Below, in pieces: positions 1-9,158 of a stretch of DNA of 64,000 nucleotides. The position numbers and the translations under genes were made by a program. Location: NCBI GenBank assembly GCA_020633075.1, contig JACKEI010000002.1:558001-622000 (forward strand), given 5' to 3'. The stretch's first letter is position 1. Every line of letters starts with the position of its first letter. Source of the DNA: Sandaracinaceae bacterium. Lineage in GTDB: Bacteria; Myxococcota_A; Polyangia; Polyangiales; Houyiibacteriaceae. The notes beneath the pieces were generated by a model. It saw only the letters and a program-made list of their open reading frames with translations. It had not been told where the DNA came from and did not search any database.

Positions 1-2
1 TC

Positions 3-1196
3 CGTCTGCTGGTGCAGCGCTTCCAGCTCAACCAGGGCACCGTGAACGGCTCCACCATCGCCGACGTGGCGGCCGTGGTGGTGTCCGGCGCCCGGCACTG
101 GAAGGTTGACTACGAGGACCTGCACGCCCCGGACATGTCCAGCTTCGACGACGAAGACGGCCCCAAGATCGATGTGCGCGCGGAGGAGAGCTTCACCGGC
201 GCCATCGTGGAGGTCACGTCCGGCACGCCGACCCGCATCTGCGTGCTCTCCGGCCACGGCGAGCTGGGCGTCATGGGCGGGCCCCGCTCCATCTCCGGCC
301 TGCGCGAGCGCCTGGACCGCATGAACGTGGACGTGGACCAGCTGGAGCCCCGTGCGGAGATCCCCGCGGACTGCGCGGCCCTCTTCGTGCTCGGGCCCGA
401 GAGCCCCGTGCCGGCCGACGAGGTGCAGCAGGTGCAGGACTACCTCGAGGGCGGCGGCAACGTGTTCCTCGCGCTCGACCCCATCCTGCGCCAGGGCGAG
501 CGCCTGATGCCCACCGGCTTCGAGTCCTTCGCGCGTGGGCACGGCATCATCATCGGCAACGACCTGGTGCTGGAGCTGGACCCGCAGCGTCTGGGCGCGG
601 GTGACCCGCTGAACGCGTTCTTCGTGTTCGACCAGGCGGAGCACGAGCTGTTGGCGCCCATCGTGGGCCTGCCGGTGGCCATGCTGCAGGCGCGCAGCGT
701 GCGGGCGGTTCCGGGCAGCGACGCGCAGGAGCTGCTGTTCACCTCGGAGACCAGCTACGCGGAGACGGACCTCCGTGGGCTGCGCACCCTCGAGCCCGAC
801 GCGGACGACCTGCGCGGGCCCGTGTCCCTGGCGGCGGTGGTGACGGTGGAGACCCGCGCTCGCCCGGCGGCGGCAGCGGCGGGCGCGGATGAGGATGACG
901 ACGACGACGCCGATGCCCCCCCGGGCGGGCGCCTGGTCGTGGTCGGTGACGCGGACTTCCTGGTGCCGGAGCTGATGCAGCGTCCCGAGTTCGCGAACTC
1001 CACGCTCGCCTCGGCCATCACCGGCTGGCTCACCAGCCGGACGGCGCTGGTGTCCGTGCCCCCGCGCCAAGCCAGCGCGCGGCCCATGTCCATCACCGAG
1101 GGCGACCTCGCCGGCATCGGCTTCCGCGTTCTCTTTCTCTTACCCGCGGCGATGGGCTTCCTGGGCCTGTCCGTGTGGTGGTCGAGGCGTCCATGA
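3..1196 (+). CDS. GldG-family ABC transporter auxiliary protein (5' end outside window)
   Basis: This frame is open to the left edge, so only the C-terminal ~397 residues are seen and the true start lies upstream; the GTG at 12 is not a convincing start. The segment around SGHGELGV, followed by a region predicting an LGPESP...DYLEGGGNVFLALDP strand-helix pattern, is typical of the ABC_transp_aux/GldG family, which accompanies ABC-2 permeases in gliding or unknown export machines. An acidic run (EDDDDDADAP) precedes the last strand, and the protein ends in one membrane helix and a short basic tail, so the bulk is probably periplasmic. The stop overlaps the next start (ATGA), indicating coupling. 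The ATPase and permease genes are presumably just upstream, which is inference. Confidence 0.75.
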   Translation, partial: RLLVQRFQLNQGTVNGSTIADVAAVVVSGARHWKVDYEDLHAPDMSSFDDEDGPKIDVRAEESFTGAIVEVTSGTPTRICVLSGHGELGVMGGPRSISGLRERLDRMNVDVDQLEPRAEIPADCAALFVLGPESPVPADEVQQVQDYLEGGGNVFLALDPILRQGERLMPTGFESFARGHGIIIGNDLVLELDPQRLGAGDPLNAFFVFDQAEHELLAPIVGLPVAMLQARSVRAVPGSDAQELLFTSETSYAETDLRGLRTLEPDADDLRGPVSLAAVVTVETRARPAAAAAGADEDDDDDADAPPGGRLVVVGDADFLVPELMQRPEFANSTLASAITGWLTSRTALVSVPPRQASARPMSITEGDLAGIGFRVLFLLPAAMGFLGLSVWWSRRP

Positions 1197-3430
1197 AGAC
1201 AACAACCGTCGCTGTGCTGGCCGGCATCGCCGTCTCGCTCTTCGCGTACATCGTGCTGGTGGAGCGCCACCAGCTGACCGACATCGAGCTCGAGGGGCGC
1301 GGCGCGCGCCTGATCGAGCGCTTCTCGCAGCGGCGCGTGCAAGAAGTCACCGTGGAGCGCGGCGGCGAGCGCGTGGTGCTGGTGGCCCAGAACCGCGAGG
1401 GGGACGAGGACGGCGAGGAAGAGCGCCGCTGGGACATGCGCGAGCCTATCGAGGCGCGCGCGGACACGGGCGCTGTGGCGGCGCTGCTCGGGGCCCTCGA
1501 GTGGGCCGAGCCCCGCCGCAAGTTCGAGGGGGTCGAGGCGAGCGAGCTGGCCGGCTATGGCCTGCGCGAGCCGGCGGTGCGCGTGACCCTGCGCATCGCG
1601 GGAGAGGCCGTGACGCTGTCCATCGGCAACCCGGACGCCACCGAGGCCGGCCGCTACGCGATGCTGGACGACCCGACGGTGGTGTACGTGGTGGGCGACG
1701 ACCTCTTCGAGGCCGCCGACCACGACGCCGAGCACTTCCGCAACCGCGAGCTGTTCCCGGACGTCATGCTGGCCATGAACGAGATCACGCTGCGGCGCGG
1801 CGCCGAGGTCACCCGCGTGGAGCGCGACACGGCCACGGAGGACGAGACCTGGTACCTGCGCGAGCCCGTCGCCATGATGGCCTCGGCCCAGCGCGTGCGC
1901 GACATCAAGCGCACCATCAGCAGCCTCGAGGCCACGCGCTTTGCCGGCGCAGACGAGCGCTTGGGAGAGACCTTCCTGCGCTTCGAGTCGCAGGCCAAGG
2001 TGAGCGACGACGCCCCCTACACGCCGGTGGTGCTGGTGGTGGGTGCGCCCTGTGGCGAGCACGAGGGGGAGCGCTACGCGCGCTCCGGCGAAGACGGGCC
2101 GCTGTGCTGCGTCAGGGAGCACGACCTCGAGGCCCTGCTGCGCCCCGCCGCAGACCTGCGCGAGCTGCGGCCCATCACGCTGCCGGACACGGACGTGCAG
2201 GCCATCGACCTGGTGGCCGGCGCGGACTCGCTGCACATCGAAGACCGCGACGGCCACTGGACCTACCGCCTCGTGCGGGGGGGCGCGGCGGCGGTCGAGG
2301 GGGACGTGGACCCCGACGCGTTCAGCGAGTGGCTCAGCGGCATCCGCGCGCTCGAGACCATCGACGCGGAGAGCGTGCCCGAGTCCGAGCTGGGCCGCCG
2401 CGGCCTGGCTCAGCCGCGCGCCACGCTGACCATGCACGGGCGCGGGTCGGCGCCGGACCACACGCTGAGCATGGGCGGCAGCGACATGCGCGGGGTCTTC
2501 CTGCGCCGTGACCAAGAGCTGGTGACCCTGGTGGTGCCCACCGAGGTGGAAGACCACCTGCGCGTGAGCGTGGTGCACTTCCTGCCGCGGCGCCTCATCC
2601 GCGAGCGGGCCGAGGGCTTGGCCCAGGTGGTCACCACCGGCGGCAGCGCGCAGACGCTGGAGCGCGACGGGGACGGGGACTTCGAGCTGAGCGCCCCGTT
2701 CATGGCCGCTGCGGACGGGGCTGCGGCGCGCGACCTTGCGCGCCGGCTGGCCACGCTGGAGGCCGCGCGCTTCGTGGCCGAGGCGCCCGCCGCGGAGCAT
2801 GGCCTCGGCACCCCGCGCCTGACGGCGCGCTTCCGCTTCGACGGGCCGCTCGCCGACGACGCCGAGGTGGAGGACGCGCACGACGACGGACACGATCACG
2901 GGGGAGAGCCCAGCGGCCCGAGCGCGCCTCCGCGCGAGCACACGCTGCGTGTGGGGGCCGCCACGGAAGGTGGGGCCTTCGCCCAGCTGGACGAGCGGCG
3001 TGAGGTCTTCGTGCTGCCCAGCGCGGTGGTGGACCTGTTGGACCGCCCGCTGGTGTCCATGGACCTCCTGCGCACCAGCCGCGTGGACCTCGAGGGGGTG
3101 CGCATCGAGCAAGGCGGCGCCACCGTGGACGTCACCCACGACGGCGCGTTCTTCGTGGCGCGTGGGCAGCGCATCCCGGAGGAGCGCTTCGAGGGTGTGC
3201 TCACCGCGCTCGAGAACGTGCGTGGCGAGCGCGCGACCTACGGCGTGAGCTTCGAGCCCGTGCTGACGGTGGGCGTGACGCGTGACGCGGGGGCCAACGC
3301 GCCCCAGCGCTACACGCTGCGCATCGGCCCCGCCGGCGCGACCCACACGCCGGTGCAGCGCGCGGACCTGGCCGCCACCTTCCAGGTGCCCAACGACCGC
3401 GTGGCGCCGCTGCGCGACTTCCAGCCCTGA
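1193..3430 (+). CDS. DUF4340 domain-containing protein
   Basis: A 745-residue protein. I chose the ATG at 1193 because it overlaps the preceding stop as ATGA and opens a standard signal anchor (MKTTTVAVLAGIAVSLFAYI). The rest is predicted periplasmic and resembles DUF4340, a family found beside GldG-type ABC transporter components. The repeating pattern of 'LREPAVRVTLRI...LSIGNPD' and 'GRYAML...VYVV' modules (near residues 120-180, with related stretches later) is the family hallmark. A His/Asp-rich insert (DAHDDGHDHGG, about residues 560-572) could bind metal. Function of the family is unknown; the partner GldG gene suggests a role in the same envelope complex. Confidence 0.75.
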   Translation: MKTTTVAVLAGIAVSLFAYIVLVERHQLTDIELEGRGARLIERFSQRRVQEVTVERGGERVVLVAQNREGDEDGEEERRWDMREPIEARADTGAVAALLGALEWAEPRRKFEGVEASELAGYGLREPAVRVTLRIAGEAVTLSIGNPDATEAGRYAMLDDPTVVYVVGDDLFEAADHDAEHFRNRELFPDVMLAMNEITLRRGAEVTRVERDTATEDETWYLREPVAMMASAQRVRDIKRTISSLEATRFAGADERLGETFLRFESQAKVSDDAPYTPVVLVVGAPCGEHEGERYARSGEDGPLCCVREHDLEALLRPAADLRELRPITLPDTDVQAIDLVAGADSLHIEDRDGHWTYRLVRGGAAAVEGDVDPDAFSEWLSGIRALETIDAESVPESELGRRGLAQPRATLTMHGRGSAPDHTLSMGGSDMRGVFLRRDQELVTLVVPTEVEDHLRVSVVHFLPRRLIRERAEGLAQVVTTGGSAQTLERDGDGDFELSAPFMAAADGAAARDLARRLATLEAARFVAEAPAAEHGLGTPRLTARFRFDGPLADDAEVEDAHDDGHDHGGEPSGPSAPPREHTLRVGAATEGGAFAQLDERREVFVLPSAVVDLLDRPLVSMDLLRTSRVDLEGVRIEQGGATVDVTHDGAFFVARGQRIPEERFEGVLTALENVRGERATYGVSFEPVLTVGVTRDAGANAPQRYTLRIGPAGATHTPVQRADLAATFQVPNDRVAPLRDFQP

Positions 3431-3643
3431 CGGGTCAGTCGAACGGGTCGGGCGAGCTGACGGCCATCATCTCGCCGCAGACCTCTCCGCGGCGCAGGCG
3501 CAGGCGGGCTCTCGATATCTGCGTTCCTTGCAGCCCCCCGGGAGTTCGCGCCGCTGCGCGCGCGGTCGGGCTGCGCGTCGTCTCGCGTCCAGGCGACCCC
3601 GCTTGCGTTCGGCGGGGACCTCGCGTAGCAAGGAAGGGGGTGT

Positions 3644-4441
3644 ATGAACACGGAACTTGCGACGTCGCTCACGCGGGAGCAGCGGGGCTGGCTCTGGGGG
3701 CTGGCGCTCATGGCGTTGTTCATCACCGTGCCCGTCGGATATCTGGGCGTCACGGGGCTCCACAACGAGCGCCGTTTGGCGGAGTCCGCGGCGCGCACCT
3801 GCGCGGAGGTCACGGGCCACCGCATCATGGCCAGCGCGCGTCGTCGGCAGTTCGAGCTGCAGTACGCCTTCTCCGTGGGGAGGCAGCGCTACACACACAG
3901 CGACGAGACCGGGCGCAAGGGCCTGTGGGCGGACGTCCCGCCGGAAGACTGGCACGCCGCGCGTGACCGAGGCTGCGTGGAGGTGCTCTATCTGGCGGAG
4001 GACCCCGAGGTGAACCGGCCTGCGCGGGCGTCGCTGGTCAACAGCTCGGTGGGCAACAAGCTCGCCGCCCTCTTCCTGTGCGCGCTGACGCTGGGCCTCT
4101 GTGGCGGCGCGGCGCGCGGCATCTTGCGCGTCGCCAGGGCCGAGCTGCACGGCTTCGAGCTGGTGGCGCCCGACAGCTGGGTGCTGCGCAGCGCGAGCGG
4201 CGAGCGGCGCATCGCCACCGCCAGCATCACCCGCGCCGTGCTCCTCTTGCTCCCGCCCGCGCGCATGCACCCTCCCTGGCGCTTCGACACCGACGTGCTG
4301 AAGGTGCGACTCGACACGGGCGAGGAACTGCTGATCGAGGCACCGCCCGGTCCGACCACCAGCGCGGCCACGAGCGCCCTCGAGGCGACGGGCCACCTGA
4401 CGTGGAAGGGGCGTCGCCGTCGCGCTCGGCCGCCACGTTGA
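3644..4441 (+). CDS. DUF3592-like membrane protein
   Basis: A 265-residue protein with a strong Shine-Dalgarno (AGGAAGGGGG at 3631-3640) 3 nt before the ATG. It has a membrane helix near residues 17-37, an exported beta-rich domain of about 85 residues (LQYAFSVGRQRYTHSD, VEVLYLAEDPEVNRP), a second helix near 130-150, and a cytoplasmic tail with a PH-like beta pattern. The first domain matches the DUF3592 layout (TM, 'V.Y.Y.V.G..Y', 'V.V.Y.P.NP', TM). Function is unknown. It stands alone between the DUF4340 gene and the convergent transporter gene. Confidence 0.6.
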   Translation: MNTELATSLTREQRGWLWGLALMALFITVPVGYLGVTGLHNERRLAESAARTCAEVTGHRIMASARRRQFELQYAFSVGRQRYTHSDETGRKGLWADVPPEDWHAARDRGCVEVLYLAEDPEVNRPARASLVNSSVGNKLAALFLCALTLGLCGGAARGILRVARAELHGFELVAPDSWVLRSASGERRIATASITRAVLLLLPPARMHPPWRFDTDVLKVRLDTGEELLIEAPPGPTTSAATSALEATGHLTWKGRRRRARPPR

Positions 4442-4471
4442 GCGGAGCGCTGCGAAGGGCAGGAGGGCGCT

Positions 4472-5368
4472 TCAGTCCGGCTGCTCGCCCACCGGTGCGC
4501 TGGGAACGGGCGTGCTCCGCTGCGTGGCGGACCACCACGCGAAGCCGTTGCCCGCGAGGATCAGCGCCGCGCCCCCCCACTGGCTCACGCTGGGCGGGTT
4601 CTTCAACACCAGCGTGTCCAGCACCATCGTGACGGGGATGGCCAGGTAGTACAGCACCCCCGACGTGGCGGGGCGGACCGCCGTGGTCACCTCGATCCAC
4701 AGGTTGTGCGCCACGAAGGTGCAGAGCACGCCCAGCACGGTGAGCGCCACCCACGAGCGCGTGTCCAGCTCCCAGGTCTGCGTGCTGGCCACGGGCGCGA
4801 AGACCAGCCACGCGAAGAAGAACTGCGCCGTCCCCCGCGTCGGCAGCGACAGCGCCCTGGCCCGCTGGTGCAGCAGCGGCAGGGCCGCGTAGAAGACCGC
4901 GCTCAGCAGGCCCAGCATGAAGCCGTAGAAGGCTTGGCCCTGCGGGTCGTAGGCGGGCGCGCAGACCCAGGCGCCGAGGGCCGAGCAGAGCACGGCCACC
5001 CAGTCACGCCCCGAGGTGTGGCGTGACGAGAACACGGCCCCCATCCAAGTGACGTGCACGCCGTAGGTGCTGAGGGCGAGGATGCCCAAGCTGGCGCTGC
5101 TGAGCTGGATGGACTCGAAGTACAAGAACCAGTGCGCCCCGAAGAAGAGCCCGATGACCGGCAGCAGGTAGAAGGGCACGCCCGCCTCGCGGCTGCCGCG
5201 CAGCACCGCGAGGAAGTCGATGCGGCGGTGGAAGAAGACCACCGTCAGCAGCAGACCCCAGGTGAGGCGCACGGTGCCGATCTCGGCGGGGCTGCCCGTG
5301 ACCATGCGGATCCACATCGGGATGGAACCCATCAGCACGATGGTCAGCAAGATCTTGGCGGGGAGCAT
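4472..5368 (-). CDS. EamA/DMT-family transporter
   Basis: A 298-residue integral membrane protein with about ten hydrophobic helices in two repeats, as in EamA-type drug/metabolite exporters. I placed the start at 5368 (MLPAKILLTIVLMGSIP), because the upstream in-frame sequence is Arg-rich and uncharacteristic of a protein start. Recognisable features are the first-helix 'SIPMWIRMVTGSPAEIGTVRL' style entry and the second-half 'FVAHNLWIEVTTAVRPATSG' segment. Substrate cannot be deduced. It is divergent from the epimerase gene, with a 142-bp shared upstream region in which I see no clear promoter. Confidence 0.75.
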   Translation of the reverse strand: MLPAKILLTIVLMGSIPMWIRMVTGSPAEIGTVRLTWGLLLTVVFFHRRIDFLAVLRGSREAGVPFYLLPVIGLFFGAHWFLYFESIQLSSASLGILALSTYGVHVTWMGAVFSSRHTSGRDWVAVLCSALGAWVCAPAYDPQGQAFYGFMLGLLSAVFYAALPLLHQRARALSLPTRGTAQFFFAWLVFAPVASTQTWELDTRSWVALTVLGVLCTFVAHNLWIEVTTAVRPATSGVLYYLAIPVTMVLDTLVLKNPPSVSQWGGAALILAGNGFAWWSATQRSTPVPSAPVGEQPD

Positions 5369-5510
5369 GGCGCGCACTGTGCTGCACGTCCGTGCCGCGG
5401 TCGACCAGCCCCTGGTTCGCTCGCGCGTCGAGCACCGTCGCTCCACGGTCGCCACCTGGTCCCTTCCGAGAGGTGTTGCGCGCGTCCTTCGATTGGTTGA
5501 TGGTCCGCGG

Positions 5511-6554
5511 ATGCCCAACCCTCAGTCTCACACTCCCCGGTTCGTGCTGGTCACCGGCGGCGCTGGCTTCATTGGCTCTCACGTGGTGCGCGTGGCGCTC
5601 GCCGAGGGCGTGAAGGTGCGCGTGCTCCTCGAGCCGGGGGCGCCCACGCAGAACCTCGAGGGGCTGGACGTGGAGCGGGTCTCCGGGGATCTCATGGACC
5701 CGCCGTCGCTGGCGCGCGCCGTCGCTGGCTGCGACACCGTCTTCCACTTGGCGGCCATCTTCGACTACTGGCTGCCGCGCGCGGAGCGCATGTTCGAGGT
5801 GAACGTCGAGGGCACCGTGCACCTCATGGAGGCCTGCAAGGCCGCAGGCGTGGAGCGCGTGATCAAGACCAGCTCCATCGCGGCGGTGGGCGTGCTGCCC
5901 GGTGAGGCGCTGGCGGACGAGACCACGCAGTACAACAGCTGGGCCACGGCCGACGACTACGTGCACAGCAAGTACATCGCGGAGCTGGAGGCCATGCGCT
6001 TCAACATGGAGGGGCTGCCCGTGGTGGCGTGCCTGCCCACGTTCCCGGTGGGCGACGCGGACATCCGGCCCACGCCCACGGGCGAGATGATCCGTGGCTG
6101 GGTGGATCAGGAGAACCCGGCCTACTTCGGCGGGGGCGCCAACTTCGTGAACGTGAAGGACCTGGCGCGTGGGCACTGGCTGGCGGCCCTCTACGGGCGG
6201 CCGGGGCAGCGCTACATCTTGGGAGGGCCCGAGAACATCACGCACCAGGACCTCTCGGCGCGCATCGCGCGGGCTGCCGGCGGCACACCCGCCAAGCACG
6301 CCATCTCGGGGCGCGGCAAGCAGGTCATGGCCACGCTCGGTCGGCTCAACGAGGCGGTCGCCAGCGTCACCAAGAAGAAGCCCATCTTCGTGGAGCGGGG
6401 CATCCGCTTCATGGTGGACAACTACCTCTACTTCGACATCCGCAAAGCCCGCGAGGAGCTGGGCTACGCGCCCACGTCCATCGACGACGGCATCGCGGAC
6501 GCGGTGCGCTGGTTCCAGGCCGGGAGCTCGCTGGCGAAGCGCAAGGCGGGCTGA
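5511..6554 (+). CDS. NAD-dependent epimerase/dehydratase (extended SDR)
   Basis: A 347-residue extended short-chain dehydrogenase. The Rossmann motif TGGAGFIGSHV lies near the N-terminus (residues ~15-25), the structural DTVFHLAA segment follows, the catalytic Ser is in KTSSIAAVG, and YVHSK gives the YxxxK pair. The profile resembles dihydroflavonol-4-reductase or hopanoid-associated sugar epimerase-like proteins; exact substrate is unknown. I chose the ATG at 5511 because the glycine motif then falls at the usual distance from the N-terminus; the longer upstream frame overlaps the divergent EamA gene. Confidence 0.8.
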   Translation: MPNPQSHTPRFVLVTGGAGFIGSHVVRVALAEGVKVRVLLEPGAPTQNLEGLDVERVSGDLMDPPSLARAVAGCDTVFHLAAIFDYWLPRAERMFEVNVEGTVHLMEACKAAGVERVIKTSSIAAVGVLPGEALADETTQYNSWATADDYVHSKYIAELEAMRFNMEGLPVVACLPTFPVGDADIRPTPTGEMIRGWVDQENPAYFGGGANFVNVKDLARGHWLAALYGRPGQRYILGGPENITHQDLSARIARAAGGTPAKHAISGRGKQVMATLGRLNEAVASVTKKKPIFVERGIRFMVDNYLYFDIRKAREELGYAPTSIDDGIADAVRWFQAGSSLAKRKAG

Positions 6555-6575
6555 GAGCGGGCGCGTGGCGGGGCT

Positions 6576-7646
6576 CTAATCGTCGTCCGAGTCGGCGCCC
6601 GCCGCGCTGTCTGGCGTCGGGGGCGGCAGGAAGCGATACGCGTAGGCGCAGAAGGCGCCACCGAGGATGACGCCGGGGATCCACCACGTGAGGGCCACCG
6701 TGAGCGCACCCGCCTCATTGGCCGCCGCGTACAGCGTCAGCCCGTGAGCGGGGACGCGCGCGGGCAGCACGTACGGGAAGATGGCGTAGGCCGCGCTCCC
6801 GAGCAGCGCCGCGATGAACAGCGCGCTGGCGCGGAAGGCGCGCTGAAAGCGACCGGCCCGCAGCGCGAAGAAGAGCACCGCGAGCGCCCCCATGCCGGTG
6901 AGCGGCGCCAGCAGCCCCAGCGGACGCGCCGTGAGGTTGGCGCGCAGGTTGGGCTGCACGAAGAGCGTTGCGGCCGTCAGCGAGGCGACCAGCAGGGCGG
7001 AGGCCACCAACAAGCGCGAGGCGTCGGCGCGCGCTCGCTGCGCGACGGTACCGTCCACACGGTGCGCAAGCCAGAGGGCCCCGTGGAGCGCCAACACGGC
7101 CACGGCCGTCAGCCCGCACAGGGCTGTGTAGGCGTCCACCACGCCCACCTGGCCGGGCGCTCCCGGTGCGGGCCACCACACGCTGGTCCACAGCGGCGCG
7201 AAGAACTGCCCGTCCGCCCCCAGCGAGACGCCACGCACGACGTTGCCCAGCGCAGCGCCCAGCGCGAAGGCGAGCAGCCCGCTGGCCCCTGCGAACGACG
7301 CGTCCCAGAAGGCGCTGAAGAGCGGGTGCGGCAGGAGGTGGCGCAGCTCGATGCCCAGCGCGCGGAACACGAGCAGCCACAGCACCAGGGTGAGGGGCAG
7401 GTAGAAGCCGCTGAAGGCGACGCCGAACAAGACGGGGAAGGCCAGGAAGAGCGTGGCCCCGGCGACGACCAGCCAGACCTCGTTGCCGTCCCAGATGGGC
7501 CCGATGGAGCGGAGCACGGCGCGCCTCTCGTTGTCCGTGTGCGCGACGCGGTGGTGCAGCATGCCCACGCCGAGGTCGAAGCCGTCCAGGACGGTGTAGG
7601 CCACGAGGGGAATGGCCGCGAGGACGAACCAGGTGACCTGCAACAT
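6576..7646 (-). CDS. cydB: Cytochrome bd-type quinol oxidase subunit II
   Basis: A 356-residue, roughly nine-helix membrane protein of the CydB family. The diagnostic N-terminus (AYTVLDGFDLGVGML) is followed by GPIWDGNEVWLV. With CydA it forms the terminal oxidase that reduces O2 with quinol electrons at the cytoplasmic membrane. Its ATG overlaps the cydA stop by one base (TGATG), so the two are translationally coupled. The last ~15 residues are Asp-rich and divergent. No small CydX-like ORF is evident downstream: the gene ends 21 bp from the convergent epimerase. Confidence 0.92.
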   Translation of the reverse strand: MLQVTWFVLAAIPLVAYTVLDGFDLGVGMLHHRVAHTDNERRAVLRSIGPIWDGNEVWLVVAGATLFLAFPVLFGVAFSGFYLPLTLVLWLLVFRALGIELRHLLPHPLFSAFWDASFAGASGLLAFALGAALGNVVRGVSLGADGQFFAPLWTSVWWPAPGAPGQVGVVDAYTALCGLTAVAVLALHGALWLAHRVDGTVAQRARADASRLLVASALLVASLTAATLFVQPNLRANLTARPLGLLAPLTGMGALAVLFFALRAGRFQRAFRASALFIAALLGSAAYAIFPYVLPARVPAHGLTLYAAANEAGALTVALTWWIPGVILGGAFCAYAYRFLPPPTPDSAAGADSDDD

Positions 7647-9061
7647 CAGCGGGCCCCTTCTGTGGAGGGCTCGGTGCGGTCCGCGTGAGCGTCGTGGTCT
7701 GCGTGAGCGTCGTGGTCTGCGTCGTCCGTGTGGTCGTCGGCGCCTGGCCCTCGCGTGATGATGCGCTGCAGCGTCAGCACGAACACCAGCGAGAGCAGCG
7801 CGTAGAGCCCCATGAAGCCGAGCAGGGTGAAGAGCACGTTGCCTTCCGAGACCGCCAGCGACGTTCCGTCCCGTGTGCGCATGAGGCCATGCAACAACCA
7901 GGGCTGGCGCCCCAGCTCCGCGGTCATCCAGCCGGCGGTGTTGGCGATGAACGGGAAGGGCGCGGCCACCAGCAGCGCCACCAGCACGGGCCGCGTCTCG
8001 GCGAGCGTGCCGCGCCAGAGGAAGAACGCGGCGCAGCCCATCAGCGCCATGAAGAGCGTCCCCAGCCCCACCATCACGTGGTACGCGTAGTAGAGCAGCG
8101 GCACGTTGTCGGGCCACTCGTCGCGCGGGTACTCGCGCAGCCCCTCGATGCGCGCGCTCCAGCGCTGGTGCGTCATGACGGAGAGCATGCGCGGCAGCAC
8201 GATGGGGTTGTCCAGGTGCAGGGTCTCCATGTTGGGCTGCCCCACCAGGACCAGGCCGGCGCCCTCTTCAGTGTCGAAGTGCCCCTCCATCGCCGCGAAG
8301 GCCACGGGCTTGTGTTCGGCTACCAGCCGCGCCTGCAGGTCGCCCGTGGGCATGGCGCTGGCCACGCTGCCGATCACGCCGGCGATGACCCCCACGCGCA
8401 GGAAGAGCGCGGCCTGCTCACGGTGCTGGCCCATGAGCACGTAGTAGGCACCGGTGGCGCTCATCACGAAGGCGGCGGTGATGACGGAACCGACCATGGT
8501 GTGGGCGTACTGCACGAAGGCCCAGGGGTTGGTCAGGTACGTGCTCAGACTGGCGAGGCGCAGGCTGCCGTCGGGCAGCAGCTCGTGGCCCACGGGGTGC
8601 TGCATGAACGCGTTGGTGACCACGATGAACCAGCCGCTCAGCCAGGTGCCGATGCACACCATGAGCGCGGCGCCGAAGTGCAGGCGTGGCCCGAGCCGCC
8701 GCTCGCCGTACACCAGCAGCCCCAAGAACGCCGACTCCAGCACGAACGCGAAGACGCCCTCCATGGCGAGGGTCTGCGAGATGATGCCCCCCGCGGCCGT
8801 GCTGAAGCGCGCCCAGTTGGTGCCGAACTGGAACTCGAGGGGGATGCCGGTGACCACGCCCATCACGAAGGTGAGCGCGAAGACGCGCACCCAGAAGCGC
8901 GCCGCTTCGTTGGCGCGCGCCGTAACGTCCCCGGTGCCGCGCAGGCCCATGCCCTTGAGCACGACGATCAGCAGCGCGAGGCCCATGCTGAGCTGCGGGA
9001 AGAGGTAGTGGTACGTGACGGTGAACGCGAACTGAAAGCGATGTGCTGCGAGGGCGTCCAT
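7646..9061 (-). CDS. cydA: Cytochrome bd-type quinol oxidase subunit I
   Basis: A 471-residue CydA. The start at 9061 gives the family N-terminus (MDALAAHRFQFAFTVTYHYL). Heme ligands are recognisable: H18 (heme b595), H187 in QYAHTMVG and M330 in YHVMVGLG (heme b558), with the quinol-site signature GRQPW at 384-388. The protein is shorter than the ~520-residue E. coli subunit in the Q-loop region, so it belongs to the short-Q-loop (cyanide-insensitive-oxidase-like) group. An odd His/Asp tail (residues ~443-460, ADHDAHADHDAHAD) follows the last helix and is encoded by a perfect 18-bp tandem repeat. Confidence 0.93.
   Translation of the reverse strand: MDALAAHRFQFAFTVTYHYLFPQLSMGLALLIVVLKGMGLRGTGDVTARANEAARFWVRVFALTFVMGVVTGIPLEFQFGTNWARFSTAAGGIISQTLAMEGVFAFVLESAFLGLLVYGERRLGPRLHFGAALMVCIGTWLSGWFIVVTNAFMQHPVGHELLPDGSLRLASLSTYLTNPWAFVQYAHTMVGSVITAAFVMSATGAYYVLMGQHREQAALFLRVGVIAGVIGSVASAMPTGDLQARLVAEHKPVAFAAMEGHFDTEEGAGLVLVGQPNMETLHLDNPIVLPRMLSVMTHQRWSARIEGLREYPRDEWPDNVPLLYYAYHVMVGLGTLFMALMGCAAFFLWRGTLAETRPVLVALLVAAPFPFIANTAGWMTAELGRQPWLLHGLMRTRDGTSLAVSEGNVLFTLLGFMGLYALLSLVFVLTLQRIITRGPGADDHTDDADHDAHADHDAHADRTEPSTEGAR
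7683..7718. repeat. Perfect 18-bp tandem duplication in the cydA 3' end
   Basis: The unit GCGTGAGCGTCGTGGTCT occurs twice head to tail (7683-7700, 7701-7718), followed by a degenerate third copy. It encodes the D-H-D-A-H-A repeat of the CydA tail. In-frame expansion or contraction by slippage is plausible. Confidence 0.85.
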
Positions 9062-9158
9062 GGCCAGAGCATGGGGTCGTAGCCGCCGGGGATCCAGTCT
9101 GGTCGTACGCTGCCGAGGAGCACGCGACGCAGGCCGCGACGCAGCTTGCGCCCCGGAC

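Noticed and set aside
755..3346. Long minus-strand open frame (863 residues) antisense to the DUF4340 gene
   Set aside because: Low-complexity His/Arg/Ala composition typical of antisense frames in high-G+C DNA, while the plus-strand frame has a signal anchor and family match.
3435..3669. Minus-strand open frame in the 3431-3643 gap ending MMAVSSPDPFD
   Set aside because: The only starts give 10-11 residues; the rest lacks a start and has no recognisable domain. The gap holds no other visible signal.
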